Positions 46,788 through 55,144 of a stretch of DNA of 64,000 nucleotides are shown here, one piece after another (the first letter of the stretch is position 1; each line of letters starts with the position of its first letter). Below the pieces are notes generated by a model. That model made no database searches. It saw only the letters and a list, made by a program, of their open reading frames with translations, and was not told the DNA's origin. Source of the stretch: Paraliobacillus zengyii (GTDB taxonomy: Bacteria > Bacillota > Bacilli > Bacillales > Amphibacillaceae); the NCBI RefSeq assembly GCF_003268595.1, contig NZ_CP029797.1:951501-1015500 (forward strand), in the 5' to 3' direction. The position numbers and the translations under genes are program-made.

Positions 46788-47243
46788 TTATAGTGCGCTA
46801 ATTGCAGGTAGACAAGTGATGTGACAGAAACAATCTAAATCTACTGTGATACAAACGCCAGTTACTTCTAAGTCACCTGTTTTTTGTTCAACTGGAGAAC
46901 ATGGGTCGTCGTGTTGATCGTTAACATCGCGAAGCAATTCTATAACGGCACAGTTGTCTTCAGCAACTTCTTTCACTCGGAAATAAAAGCTACCAAATAC
47001 ATCTTTTAAGTCCTCAACTGGAACACCAAATCCTTTAAAAGGTTTGCAGTCTCCTTTGCAATACAAAATAAATGGTACTGTGTCTAGATTGTTGGCTGAT
47101 GGTGAAGTATCCCCCAATAAATCAGCAATTGATTGTTCACAGCTTGTTGTACAATCGCTTAATAAATCTGATTGTGCATCTGCAATTTCCCGAAGAATAT
47201 CTGCTACACAATTACCTGAATCAAACTTTTTTCCACATGTCAT
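46788..47243 (-). CDS. cotZ: Cysteine-rich spore crust protein CotZ/CotY
   Basis: Coat/crust protein of 151 residues with eleven cysteines, which cross-link the outermost layer. MTCGKKFDSGNCVADILREI is the family start, LYCKGDCKPF and CITVDLDCFCHITCLPA the later cysteine blocks. Only one member is present; B. subtilis has both cotY and cotZ with cotVWX. Sigma-K promoter lies upstream on the same strand. Confidence 0.92.
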   Translation of the reverse strand: MTCGKKFDSGNCVADILREIADAQSDLLSDCTTSCEQSIADLLGDTSPSANNLDTVPFILYCKGDCKPFKGFGVPVEDLKDVFGSFYFRVKEVAEDNCAVIELLRDVNDQHDDPCSPVEQKTGDLEVTGVCITVDLDCFCHITCLPAISAL

Positions 47244-47286
47244 AATAATATCCCCTTCCGTTTTTTGTTGACTTGTTCGTCACTTA

Positions 47287-47313
47287 TAACCTATGTAATC
47301 TGTTACCTGTTGT
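47287..47313 (-). promoter_or_regulatory. Sigma-K promoter of cotZ
   Basis: On the minus strand CATAGGTTA (47295-47287) fits CATANNNTA, with AC about 16 bases upstream. Confidence 0.68.
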
Positions 47314-47416
47314 GTGGGCAAACATCTTCATGAAAAAAAATATCTTAATTCTTTTTATTTATTATAGATATTCGGACAAAACCGGGCGCTTGTCACTTCC
47401 AAATCAGCATTTGTTA

Positions 47417-47425
47417 CATAGACTA
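47417..47425 (+). promoter_or_regulatory. Sigma-K-like -10 element of the 91-residue gene
   Basis: CATAGACTA fits the -10 consensus. A correctly spaced AC at -35 is not clear, so this is weaker than the cotO and cotZ promoters. Confidence 0.5.
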
Positions 47426-47464
47426 GTATCGATTAAGTTTTACACATAAGGAGTGAATAAAAGA

Positions 47465-47740
47465 ATGTCAGAAGAAAAAAAGCCTGAATCGAAAAAAATT
47501 ATTCATGTTAAGGACTTAGTAATTAAAGCAGATAATGTATATTTCGAGCCACCACATCAACAACACCGTCCGGAAGAACGTCCACGTCCATTTGATGCTT
47601 TCTTTGGAAAAAGAAGAGAAGAGGAAGCTGTGCAAGCAGATCATGTAGAGGAAGTACATGATGAGGAAGTAAAAGAAGACAAAGAAGAAATACTTGAAAC
47701 AGAAAAAAGAGAAGAGAGACGTCCATTTTCATGGTTGTAA
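47465..47740 (+). CDS. Small charged protein in the spore-coat cluster
   Basis: Protein of 91 residues, unnamed. N-terminal half has SKKIIHVKDLVIKADNVYFE, then a proline/arginine stretch with PRPFDAFFGKR, then a Glu/Lys low-complexity tail ending RRPFSWL. The twin phenylalanine motifs (PFDAFFG and PFSW) are the only notable features. ATG at 47465 is preferred over the GTG at 47453, which overlaps AAGGAGTG. A sigma-K-like box lies upstream and coat genes flank it, so a spore-surface role is likely but inferred. Confidence 0.65.
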   Translation: MSEEKKPESKKIIHVKDLVIKADNVYFEPPHQQHRPEERPRPFDAFFGKRREEEAVQADHVEEVHDEEVKEDKEEILETEKREERRPFSWL

Positions 47741-47834
47741 TTTTTCAGGGGTAGCATTAACTTGTTATCCCTTTGTTTTTAACTTTTTTATAATGTGTTA
47801 CTAATCAAACTTATAAGATAGGCGGGAGATTTTA

Positions 47835-48008
47835 ATGCAAATACAGCGATTGATTCAACATATTGGGATTATTGGAAAGCACATAGAGAAAAACGAAAAA
47901 TACTTTCGCTATCCTGAGAAAAAAGCTCAACCAATTATTGTCGATATAGAAAGCCAAATGAATCAATTAGAAAATGAGATGTTGCGGTGGGAAAAATTAT
48001 TGGAATAG
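47835..48008 (+). CDS. 57-residue helical protein
   Basis: Unrecognised short protein, MQIQRLIQHIGIIGKHIEKN at the start, then KYFRYPEKKAQPIIVDIESQ and a final heptad-like helix MNQLENEMLRWEKLLE that could form a coiled coil. ATG at 47835 has GGCGGGAG nine bases upstream. Lies in the spore-coat cluster between two other small genes in the same direction. Confidence 0.55.
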   Translation: MQIQRLIQHIGIIGKHIEKNEKYFRYPEKKAQPIIVDIESQMNQLENEMLRWEKLLE

Positions 48009-48076
48009 AAGAAAAGTATGTGCATAAAATTCTGAAAAGAGGGTATAGGATATATATAGAAAGGGAGGAATGACTT

Positions 48077-48361
48077 ATGGGTTATGTACTTCCAGTAGAC
48101 ACAAACCAATATCAAAACTATCATAATCGGGTGACCCAACCTGAAAGGGATCCATATCCTATTGAAAAAATATATCCAGCACAGTTAGATATGGACTATC
48201 AAAAAGCACCAGACAATAATGATTCGGATATGTCAGAATGGAGTGGGACTGCTAAGAGAAACCAATCTGTCGCAATCCCTCACTATACGATGCCAGGACC
48301 AGCAGATGAGATTTATGCTGAGATGACTGGTATTGGTCAGAATATTAATAAAATGATCTAA
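48077..48361 (+). CDS. 94-residue protein of the coat cluster
   Basis: Soluble, hydrophilic protein of 94 residues, unnamed. Tyrosine- and asparagine-rich N-terminus (MGYVLPVDTNQYQNYHNR), the segment PYPIEKIYPAQLDMDYQKA, and a C-terminus with HYTMPGPADEIYAEMTGIGQ. No known domain. GGGAGG precedes ATG. Tyrosine-rich short proteins beside coat genes are often coat-associated; here that is inference. Confidence 0.65.
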   Translation: MGYVLPVDTNQYQNYHNRVTQPERDPYPIEKIYPAQLDMDYQKAPDNNDSDMSEWSGTAKRNQSVAIPHYTMPGPADEIYAEMTGIGQNINKMI

Positions 48362-48366
48362 TCAGG

Positions 48367-48416
48367 ATAAGAGGAGAAGCTCACATCGTTTGCACGAATA
48401 GAACTTCTCCTCTTAT
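48367..48416 (+). terminator. Hairpin after the 94-residue gene
   Basis: ATAAGAGGAGAAG pairs perfectly with CTTCTCCTCTTAT across a 24-base loop. Its right arm is inside the end of the convergent DUF421 gene. Confidence 0.65.
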
Positions 48417-49058
48417 GTATTCTGCATAAAAAACATCTTTATAGGATGATACATTTTGCAGTTTTAATTCATTTTCCAACCATGCTTGATCTTGATTTAT
48501 TTCTCTCAAATTATCTTTTATTATTTCACCATCATTAATTAAAGAGATCGACAATCTAACGTCTTCTGGATTTAAATTTAAGTCTAAACGAGTAGGCGTT
48601 TGAGCGTGTGATGATTTTAGTACGGAAACAGTTCCATCTGTTTCCAATATCGCATATTCTACATCGCGAATAGAGAAAACATCTTTAGAACGAAGTAGAT
48701 GAAGTAACTGATTCATATCAAGCTTTGCTTTGGCCATTACTTCACGTTGTAATTTGCCACTATGAATGATAAGAGAAGGTCTACCCTCTAACAATGAGCG
48801 TGTACGTTTGAATTTTTGTGTTGCTAATTCTGTTGTATAAAGCAAAAAACCCCATAAAAATACGGCAAAGGCAATCTGCGTTATACCTACCTCATCATCA
48901 AACAAAGCATTTCCGACTAATTCGCCAAGAACAAGTGCTGAAATAAAATCAAAAGCAGTTAATTGTCTGATTTGCGATTTCCCTAATACTTTTGTAATAA
49001 TAAATAAGCATAAAAAACCAAAAAGTGTTTCAATGAAAATAGAGCCAATATCTTGCAT
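48381..49058 (-). CDS. DUF421 (YetF-type) membrane protein
   Basis: Protein of 225 residues: three transmembrane helices in the first 85 residues (FIETLFGFLCLFIITKVLG and IAFAVFLWGFLLYTTEL) followed by the soluble DUF421 alpha/beta domain (SLIIHSGKLQREVMAKAKLD and DVEYAILETDGTVSVLK). YetF-like proteins of spore formers are linked to spore germination or membrane protection, but function is not established. ATG at 49058 has GGGGGAGG; the frame opens 7 codons earlier without a site. Confidence 0.85.
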   Translation of the reverse strand: MQDIGSIFIETLFGFLCLFIITKVLGKSQIRQLTAFDFISALVLGELVGNALFDDEVGITQIAFAVFLWGFLLYTTELATQKFKRTRSLLEGRPSLIIHSGKLQREVMAKAKLDMNQLLHLLRSKDVFSIRDVEYAILETDGTVSVLKSSHAQTPTRLDLNLNPEDVRLSISLINDGEIIKDNLREINQDQAWLENELKLQNVSSYKDVFYAEYIRGEVLFVQTM

Positions 49059-49144
49059 GAATATCCTCCCCCCATACAACCTGCATACTATCTACATGAT
49101 GGACAAGGGGAGCAATTTTTATACTAGGAATATATTTCCGCAAC

Positions 49145-49579
49145 CTATGTTAAGACTAATTCTTTTTCCATTGTGACGTGTGGCATGTTAGCGTCGAGAA
49201 AAATATCTGAAACGGTACGGTAACCTAGGGCCTGATAAAAACGTTCTGCATGTGTTTGTGCATTTAATTTCGCTGTATAAATGGATTTATTAACTAATGT
49301 AGATTCCATTGCTCGCATTAAGTCTTTTCCTAACGCTTTCCCTCTAAATGACTTCAAGACACAGATTCGTTCAAATTTCCCATAATCATTCATAATCCGA
49401 AGCCTACCGGCAGCGACAGGTTTGTCGTCTATATAGCCAACAAAATGATACGCTGCTTGATCTAAATCATCATGCTCTAATTCTTTTGGAACCCCTTGCT
49501 CTTCTACAAAGACTTCCTGCCTTACCGTATAGGCATCTTTTAATTGTTCACTATTATTTGTTACGTCTTTGATATTCAT
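49145..49579 (-). CDS. yjcF: GNAT acetyltransferase YjcF
   Basis: N-acetyltransferase of 144 residues. YTVRQEVFVEEQGVPKELEH is the YjcF/ElaA-like start and SFRGKALGKDLMRAME contains the acetyl-CoA-binding loop; QTHAERFYQALGYRTV is the C-terminal motif. Substrate unknown. GGGG precedes ATG. Divergent from the chemoreceptor. Confidence 0.88.
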   Translation of the reverse strand: MNIKDVTNNSEQLKDAYTVRQEVFVEEQGVPKELEHDDLDQAAYHFVGYIDDKPVAAGRLRIMNDYGKFERICVLKSFRGKALGKDLMRAMESTLVNKSIYTAKLNAQTHAERFYQALGYRTVSDIFLDANMPHVTMEKELVLT

Positions 49580-49709
49580 TTTATATACCCCTTCGATTGT
49601 GAAAATTTTATAATAGCATTATTATATCACTTTTCTTTTTATGCTTTTTATTAAAAAATGTAGAAATATGTCGATAATAAAAGTAATCAGATTCTTTAGG
49701 GGGAAATAT

Positions 49710-51455
49710 ATGAAATGGGGACGCTTTCAAATATCAAGTATTGCAACTAAATTAATGCTATTAATTATTACTATTATTGTAGGTACAGGTGGAATTATTG
49801 GTGGGACAAGTTATTTCATGGCTAAAAGTCAGCTTTTAGATGCAGGAAAAAGAGATTTGCAAAGTATAGTGGAAGGGGCATACGCTTCACTAGAATTGCT
49901 AAATGAGGAAGTGGAAGCTGGTGATTTATCTTTAGATGAAGCAAAAGATAAGGCACGAATTATATTAAACGGTCCACTTGAAGATGGTGAGTATGCGTAT
50001 GAAAATTCACACTTCACTTATAAAGAAAATGGCTATGTCTTAGCATATGACGCGGATCTAGTATTGCAGATTCATCCATCCAAAATTGGCGGTGCTCCTG
50101 CTGATGAACAAAATAGCAGTAATCGTGCGCGTATTGTAGCAGGTGGAGTTGCAGGTAATGAAGAAGATCACTTTGTAACATATTCTGATCAGCAGTCAGA
50201 TGGTTCGTTTCGAGATAAAACGGCTTATGTTCAATATTTTGAAGCGTGGGATTGGACAGTTGGTATAGCTGTATTCGAAGATGAATTTTATGAAGAGTTG
50301 GACGTTTTAAGATATGTTATTTTGGGTGCGACAGTAGCTATTATTCTGATAAGCTCACTTATTTTTTATGTAGCGATACGTAAGAAAGTAGCTATGTTAA
50401 AAGATGTGGCAGAAGCATCTACACAAATAGCTGATGGCAACGTACAAGTAACGAATCTACCTGAATCAAACGATGAAATTGGACAGCTAGCACTGGCTTT
50501 TAATAAAATGTCACTGCAGTTACGTGAATTAATAGAGAACGTACAAAATACGAGTGATCATCTACTAGATTCGGCTAATGATTTATCAGCAGTGTCTGAA
50601 GAAACATCAGCTAGTAGTGAAGAAATCGGTAATGCTGTCTCTGAGGTTGCGACAGGTACGCAGGAACAAGCAAATGACCTTGAGGACATTAATTACCGCG
50701 TAGAAATTCTAACGAAAGCAATTTATGCAATGAATGATCAAAGTAAGCAAATGAAAAATGTTACAACAAATGCTGAGGAAGTTTCTACAGAGGGGATAGC
50801 AATTGTTGGTCAATTACAACAGTCTAACGCTGAATCATTGACTTCATCAGAAGAAATAAGTACGGATATTAAGAACTTGTATGAGAAAACAAAAGAAATA
50901 TTCCATATTATGGAAACGATTGAAAGTATAGCAGGGGAAACGAACCTTTTAGCGCTTAATGCGAGTATTGAAGCAGCTAGAGCAGGTGAACATGGTAAAG
51001 GATTTGCCGTAGTTGCCGATGAGATTCGTAAATTGGCTGAGCAATCGAAGGATGCAACATATCAGGTTCGAGAAGTTGTAACAGCTATTACGAGTGAAAC
51101 AGAAAAGACAGTTGAAACAGTAGGAAGCATAACCCAAACATCACAAAAACTAAATGAAGATGTTTTACAAACACAAAGTAAGTTTAATCAACTATCGATG
51201 TCCATTAAGGAGATTGGATCTGCATTACTAGTACTAGATGGTGAGATAGATAAGACAACATCAACTAGTCAAAAAATTAGTGAAGGTATTGAGAATGCAT
51301 CTAGTGTATCTGAAGAAACTGCTGCATCTGTTGAAGAAATAACATCTTCTGTGGATGAGCAAATTAATGCGATTGCAAATGTTGCAAATTCTGCAGAAAA
51401 ACTAACTGACTTGAATCAGGAACTAAGTGATTTATTAAAACGATATACAATCTAA
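49710..51455 (+). CDS. Methyl-accepting chemotaxis protein with Cache domain
   Basis: Transmembrane receptor of 581 residues. Helix 1 (residues 13-35), extracellular sCache-type domain (about 40-190) with the [14 protein letters not shown] segment and [15 protein letters not shown], helix 2 (about 205-225), HAMP (225-280) and a long MCP signalling coiled coil. The hairpin tip [20 protein letters not shown] is intact. The C-terminus lacks a pentapeptide tether. It senses a small extracellular ligand, unidentified. ATG at 49710 has AGGGGG; the frame extends upstream without a site. Confidence 0.93.
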   Translation: MKWGRFQISSIATKLMLLIITIIVGTGGIIGGTSYFMAKSQLLDAGKRDLQSIVEGAYASLELLNEEVEAGDLSLDEAKDKARIILNGPLEDGEYAYENSHFTYKENGYVLAYDADLVLQIHPSKIGGAPADEQNSSNRARIVAGGVAGNEEDHFVTYSDQQSDGSFRDKTAYVQYFEAWDWTVGIAVFEDEFYEELDVLRYVILGATVAIILISSLIFYVAIRKKVAMLKDVAEASTQIADGNVQVTNLPESNDEIGQLALAFNKMSLQLRELIENVQNTSDHLLDSANDLSAVSEETSASSEEIGNAVSEVATGTQEQANDLEDINYRVEILTKAIYAMNDQSKQMKNVTTNAEEVSTEGIAIVGQLQQSNAESLTSSEEISTDIKNLYEKTKEIFHIMETIESIAGETNLLALNASIEAARAGEHGKGFAVVADEIRKLAEQSKDATYQVREVVTAITSETEKTVETVGSITQTSQKLNEDVLQTQSKFNQLSMSIKEIGSALLVLDGEIDKTTSTSQKISEGIENASSVSEETAASVEEITSSVDEQINAIANVANSAEKLTDLNQELSDLLKRYTI

Positions 51456-51459
51456 TTAA

Positions 51460-51500
51460 AAACACCTTAATCCAGCTTATCCAGATTAAGGTGTTTTTAT
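51460..51500. terminator. Bidirectional terminator chemoreceptor / cell-wall hydrolase
   Basis: AAAACACCTTAATC pairs perfectly with GATTAAGGTGTTTT, flanked by A and T tracts. Confidence 0.93.
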
Positions 51501-51522
51501 TGTTTATACGTCGTTTGTGGAG

Positions 51523-52113
51523 TTATTTTGCGAAGCGATGATTACCTATTGTAATAGTTACTTCTCGAGATAGAATCCAGTTACTTTCTGCTGTTCTTGG
51601 ATTATAAAAATAAATCGAGCCTTTTCCTTGTCCTCGATATGCAAGTGCTTCTTTGACTGCACGTTTTGATTCGGCATCTGCAGCTTGATTGATCGTACCA
51701 TTTTGGACTGGTGTAAACGCGTAGTAGCCACCAGCTGAGCGTTCATATATAACACCACTTACTGTATTTGGGAAATCTTTATGATCGACACGATTTAAAA
51801 TGACTGTTGCAACCGCAACTTTACCTGCATATGATTCACCCTTAGCTTCAGCTTGCACCATTCTTGCCATTAAATCCTGATCACTACTAGAAAGAGTAGA
51901 TGGAATTATGATAGATTGACCTGGGTAAATCATAGTTCCAATACTGTTATTAGATTGTTGTAAGCTTGCAAGAGAAACACCATAGTTATTTGCAATTTTC
52001 CATAACGAATCACCAGATTTAACCGTATAGGATGATGCTTCAACTATAGATGGGATTGTTAATAGCCCCAATGATAAACCAAAAGTTATTGCTAGCTTTT
52101 TTATTTTATTCAT
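51523..52113 (-). CDS. LysM-SleB/CwlJ-type cell-wall hydrolase
   Basis: Secreted hydrolase of 196 residues: signal peptide (residues 1-26, LAITFGLSLGLLTIPS then cut near VEA), one LysM domain (YTVKSGDSLWKIANNYGV, residues 28-71) that binds peptidoglycan, and a Hydrolase_2 domain of the SleB/CwlJ family. The catalytic Glu is in MVQAEAKGESYAGKVAVA and YYAFTPVQNG follows. Members cleave spore cortex or vegetative wall; YkvT-like. GGAGGG precedes ATG. Confidence 0.92.
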   Translation of the reverse strand: MNKIKKLAITFGLSLGLLTIPSIVEASSYTVKSGDSLWKIANNYGVSLASLQQSNNSIGTMIYPGQSIIIPSTLSSSDQDLMARMVQAEAKGESYAGKVAVATVILNRVDHKDFPNTVSGVIYERSAGGYYAFTPVQNGTINQAADAESKRAVKEALAYRGQGKGSIYFYNPRTAESNWILSREVTITIGNHRFAK

Positions 52114-52358
52114 TTGTAGCCCTCCTTGTAATCTATTGCTCTATTAGAAGGCTACCAGTTGTAACATATATTTTCATGAACCAAAATATTACTATTAATC
52201 TAATTTACTTGAAAGGGTAGAATTGGTCTAGGTTTCTAGTTAAGAAGGAAATGTTTACTATATGTGTTTTTTTGGAGGAAGATGGGTGTATTAGAAGGGA
52301 TAGGTACGATTATTGCAGCATGATGTCAAGCATATATCAGGCACAAAATAGTTGGATA
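52114..52358. other. Gap upstream of tRNA-Val without a gene
   Basis: AT-rich stretch holding the promoter of the cell-wall hydrolase on the minus strand. A GGAGG followed by a 13-codon frame at 52282-52323 is the only reading frame with a ribosome site; I see no further structure. Confidence 0.5.
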
Positions 52359-52388
52359 TTGACAAACACCAACGTACAGTATTATGAT
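52359..52388 (+). promoter_or_regulatory. tRNA-Val promoter
   Basis: TTGACA at 52359-52364, 18-bp spacer, TATGAT at 52383-52388, about 35 bases before the mature tRNA. Confidence 0.75.
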
Positions 52389-52421
52389 ATAAATTGGTAG
52401 TGAGGACTATTAAAATAGTAC

Positions 52422-52493
52422 GTCTCGTTAGCTCAGCGGGAGAGCACTTGCTTGACAGGCAAGGGGTCACTGGTTCAATCCCAGTACGGGACA
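52422..52493 (+). tRNA. tRNA-Val (GAC)
   Basis: Cloverleaf of 72 bases without encoded CCA. The acceptor GTCTCGT pairs with ACGGGAC (one G-U). The D stem is GCTC/GAGC. The anticodon arm CTTGC-TTGACAG-GCAAG has anticodon GAC, and the T arm is ACTGG-TTCAATC-CCAGT. Discriminator A. It is a solitary tRNA gene. Confidence 0.95.
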
Positions 52494-52502
52494 TTAAAAT
52501 GT

Positions 52503-52572
52503 TAAAAGCTGAAATTTCTTTTGTTACGCCACATGCTAAATGTGTTGCGCCAATTGGAATTTCAGCTTTTTT
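52503..52572 (+). terminator. Extended hairpin and terminator after tRNA-Val
   Basis: AAAAGCTGAAATT pairs with AATTTCAGCTTTT across a long inner region that itself folds (ACGCCACAT against ATGTGTTGCG). A T-run follows. Much longer than a usual tRNA terminator. Confidence 0.8.
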
Positions 52573-52595
52573 AAACTGGTGCATATATAGTTTAA

Positions 52596-52617
52596 GCTAT
52601 GAAACGCGTTTCATAGC
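52596..52617. promoter_or_regulatory. Perfect 22-bp palindrome upstream of hmoB
   Basis: GCTATGAAACGCGTTTCATAGC is fully self-complementary. It resembles a LacI-family operator, but the centre ACGCGT differs from the cre consensus. It lies about 110 bp before hmoB and 24 bp after the tRNA terminator. Confidence 0.5.
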
Positions 52618-52728
52618 AAATTAATTTTTAAAATAGATAAGGAGTTTAAGCATAATGTTTAAGTATTTCCTATTTTGGGCGTATACTATTGCTACATCAT
52701 AAATATAGTGGTAAAGGAGTAGTTCGCT

Positions 52729-53223
52729 ATGTACATATATTTTTTAGCAAATGCATCTAACCGAGAGGCTGACGATCATGTTTTTGAGATGAAAGCGCGA
52801 GATAAATCGCTCTACTTACTTGAAACGGAAACGTTGATTGAAGAACTAGGTGAGAATGATAAGGCTTATCACGTTCTTGACGCGGAACTTGATCTTAAGG
52901 ATAATACGTATGCTGTGTGTAATAATATTCCTGTAACGGAAGATGGTAAAGCTGAATTTGAACAAAGATTTCAAAATCGGGCTCGAAAAATTGAAAATGA
53001 GCCAGGATTTGCAGGTATTAGAGTCTGTCGACCACTTAATTCTGATACGTATGTCATTCTTACATTATGGGAAACAGAGGAAGACTTTCAAAATTGGAAA
53101 CAATCAAATGCATATAATCACGCACATAAGAAACGTGGAACTGAAAAAGGGCTAGATAAGCAGAAGCCACAAATATTCCCTAGACCCTCTTATGTCGAAA
53201 CTTATCTAGTGAATGTATTATAA
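52729..53223 (+). CDS. hmoB: Heme-degrading monooxygenase HmoB-like
   Basis: Protein of 164 residues with a C-terminal antibiotic-biosynthesis-monooxygenase (ABM) domain as in HmoB (YhgC) and IsdG-type haem oxygenases. Key segment: NNIPVTEDGKAEFEQRFQNR, the GFAGIRVCRP strand, WETEEDFQNWKQS and the NHAHKKRG histidine region for haem binding. Releases iron from haem. No Fur box was obvious upstream; the perfect palindrome at 52596 is the only operator-like site. AAAGGAG precedes ATG. Confidence 0.88.
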   Translation: MYIYFLANASNREADDHVFEMKARDKSLYLLETETLIEELGENDKAYHVLDAELDLKDNTYAVCNNIPVTEDGKAEFEQRFQNRARKIENEPGFAGIRVCRPLNSDTYVILTLWETEEDFQNWKQSNAYNHAHKKRGTEKGLDKQKPQIFPRPSYVETYLVNVL

Positions 53224-53380
53224 GCTGTTACTTCTATTAATTACGTTCTTTAATTGTCTGTGCTCACTTATTGTGGGCACTTTGTTTATTTGGTAGCCTT
53301 TTGTTTACGACGCCTATTGCAATCAGCTACGTTATGCGTTATTCTTCATTCTTAGTACGTTTTATGATAGGAGGGGCATG

Positions 53381-53932
53381 ATGGATCAATTTGATCAATC
53401 CCTTGAAATATTTATTGATGGAGCAGGATGGTTGGCTCCGGTTCTTTTTGTTCTTTTACATGTACTTCGACCAATTTTTTTCATACCGGTTATTGTTATT
53501 TGTATCGCTGGTGGCGTGTTATTCGGATTTATTGAAGGTGCAATTTTATCATTTATTGGTCTCTCTTTAATGAGTCTCATTTCTTATAAATTAGTTAATC
53601 GATTCCCGAAATTCAAGAAAAACCTTACGCGTTTAAAAAAGAAAATATTTCGTGAACGGACGATGTCTGTTGCGCAAGTTATGGTACTAAGACTTATGCC
53701 ATTTATCCATTTTCACTTACTTTCGTTTTATTTAATGGAGATGACCAAGACTTTTAGGGAATACATGTATTATTCTGTTTTAGGACTTATTTTACCTGCT
53801 ATTATATATACTGCCTTTGGCGAAGCAATTACAGATTTCCCTTGGTATGTTTCAATTTTATTCATCGTTTTCTTAATTGGTTTATATGTTTGTATTGATA
53901 GATGGAATAGGTCTCATAACAAGCCAGTTTGA
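53381..53932 (+). CDS. TVP38/TMEM64 family membrane protein
   Basis: Membrane protein of 183 residues of the DedA-like VTT family, with about five membrane segments. LHVLRPIFFIPVIVICIAGG and the glycine-rich FGFIEGAILSFIG helix are the VTT signature. Family members are proposed lipid scramblases. The second of two adjacent ATGs (53381) has the better distance to AGGAGG. Stands alone, followed by a bidirectional terminator. Confidence 0.85.
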   Translation: MDQFDQSLEIFIDGAGWLAPVLFVLLHVLRPIFFIPVIVICIAGGVLFGFIEGAILSFIGLSLMSLISYKLVNRFPKFKKNLTRLKKKIFRERTMSVAQVMVLRLMPFIHFHLLSFYLMEMTKTFREYMYYSVLGLILPAIIYTAFGEAITDFPWYVSILFIVFLIGLYVCIDRWNRSHNKPV

Positions 53933-54043
53933 ATTTTGATTCTAAAAAGTAACCACCAATTTTAGGAATTGACTTCTTTTGAATCTAGATGCATTTATCG
54001 ATCATATGAAGCAAGTGATTAAAGATAAAAGCATATCTTAATT

Positions 54044-54087
54044 AAAAAGGTTATAACCATTTGATGAGTGGTTATAACCTTTTTATT
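54044..54087. terminator. Bidirectional terminator TVP38 / hxlR
   Basis: AAAAGGTTATAACCA pairs perfectly with TGGTTATAACCTTTT. Confidence 0.92.
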
Positions 54088-54451
54088 ATTTGATGGATTC
54101 TTTTACTTCTATTTCTTCATTTAGTACAGTGTCGATATAATTTCTTCCCCAATTATACATCGAATCTAAGATAGGCATGAGACTTTCACCATTTTTGGTT
54201 AAGGAGTATTCTACTTTAGGTGGAACGACAGGATAGACTTCACGATGAATAATTTCATCTTCCTCTAATTCTCTTAATTGATTGGTTAACATTCTTTGGG
54301 TGATACCAGGTATTAATTTTCTTAACTCACCAAAGCGTTTTGTTCCTGTTTTCCCTAAATGCCACAAAATGAGCATTTTCCATTTACCACCTATGATATG
54401 AAGTGTTAATTCCTTCTCACAGTTAAAAACCTTGTTTTCAATCCGTGCCAC
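54086..54451 (-). CDS. hxlR: HxlR family transcriptional regulator
   Basis: Winged-helix regulator of 121 residues. [20 protein letters not shown] is the family hallmark, followed by [20 protein letters not shown], the recognition helix. In B. subtilis HxlR activates hxlAB on formaldehyde. Here it lies downstream of hxlAB in the same direction behind a terminator, rather than divergent. GTG at 54451 follows GGAGGGA. Cys6 is conserved in HxlR and is the proposed formaldehyde sensor. Confidence 0.88.
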   Translation of the reverse strand: MARIENKVFNCEKELTLHIIGGKWKMLILWHLGKTGTKRFGELRKLIPGITQRMLTNQLRELEEDEIIHREVYPVVPPKVEYSLTKNGESLMPILDSMYNWGRNYIDTVLNEEIEVKESIK

Positions 54452-54532
54452 TATTAATCCCTCCATATTAGAACAATTTTAATCGTTCCCTTATTATAAG
54501 TGGCTTTCTTAGTATAAAAAAGTAATTCGCTC

Positions 54533-54567
54533 AAAAAAGCCGTGAAAGTTAATGAAAACTTCACGGC
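54533..54567 (-). terminator. Terminator of hxlAB
   Basis: GCCGTGAA..GTT pairs with AAC..TTCACGGC, with a U-run on the minus strand. Confidence 0.9.
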
Positions 54568-54580
54568 CTCTTTGTATTGT

Positions 54581-55138
54581 CTATTCTAAATTAGCATGGC
54601 GACCATACATGTTAGCAGAATCTAAACCTTTTCTTTCCATGAACCGAAGGATAACGGCATCGAACAACAAGAAGAGGGACTGTTCAAATAGCGAACCCAT
54701 TGGTTGAATGGTTTGATAATTACCTGTTGTTTGATCTTTAGGTGAGCCAGGCATTTGTATAGCAAGATCAGCTAGTTGTGCAATAGTAGAATCTAGATTT
54801 GTTGTTAGAGCAACGATTTCTCCAGCAATTGCTTGAGCCTTTTCAGCAATAGAAACAACGTTTTTCGTTTCTCCAGATCCAGAATTAATAATAAGCATAT
54901 CACCTTTTTCGAAGTTTGGTGTGATCGTTTCACCTACTACGTAAGGGTATAGTCCAACGTGCATCATTCGCATCGCAAAAGATTTAGCTGCTAAACCTGA
55001 CCGACCACCACCAGCGACAAAAACTTTGTTCGCATTAAGAATACCAGTAACTAGATTTTCGACCTGTTCATCTGATATGACTTCGATTCCCTGCTCTAAT
55101 TCCTTAATGATTTTCTTAAAGTATCCAGTCGTTTGCAT
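54581..55138 (-). CDS. hxlB: 6-phospho-3-hexuloisomerase
   Basis: Second enzyme of the ribulose monophosphate route: converts hexulose-6-phosphate to fructose-6-phosphate. 185 residues, SIS domain with VFVAGGGRSGLAAKSFAMRM and the PMGSLFEQSLFLLFDAVIL segment. The pair removes formaldehyde by fixing it to ribulose-5-phosphate. Starts six bases after hxlA. Confidence 0.95.
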   Translation of the reverse strand: MQTTGYFKKIIKELEQGIEVISDEQVENLVTGILNANKVFVAGGGRSGLAAKSFAMRMMHVGLYPYVVGETITPNFEKGDMLIINSGSGETKNVVSIAEKAQAIAGEIVALTTNLDSTIAQLADLAIQMPGSPKDQTTGNYQTIQPMGSLFEQSLFLLFDAVILRFMERKGLDSANMYGRHANLE

Positions 55139-55144
55139 AATGGA

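Noticed and set aside
52282..52323. 13-codon frame behind GGAGG (MGVLEGIGTIIAA)
   Set aside because: Spacing to GGAGG is only three bases and no supporting feature exists; could be a remnant.
52596..52617. Catabolite (CcpA) cre site
   Set aside because: The flanks TGAAA/TTTCA fit, but the centre is CGCG rather than the consensus, so CcpA is not assigned.
52291..52624. Reading frames on both strands across tRNA-Val
   Set aside because: They overlap the tRNA and its terminator hairpin, so they are fortuitous.
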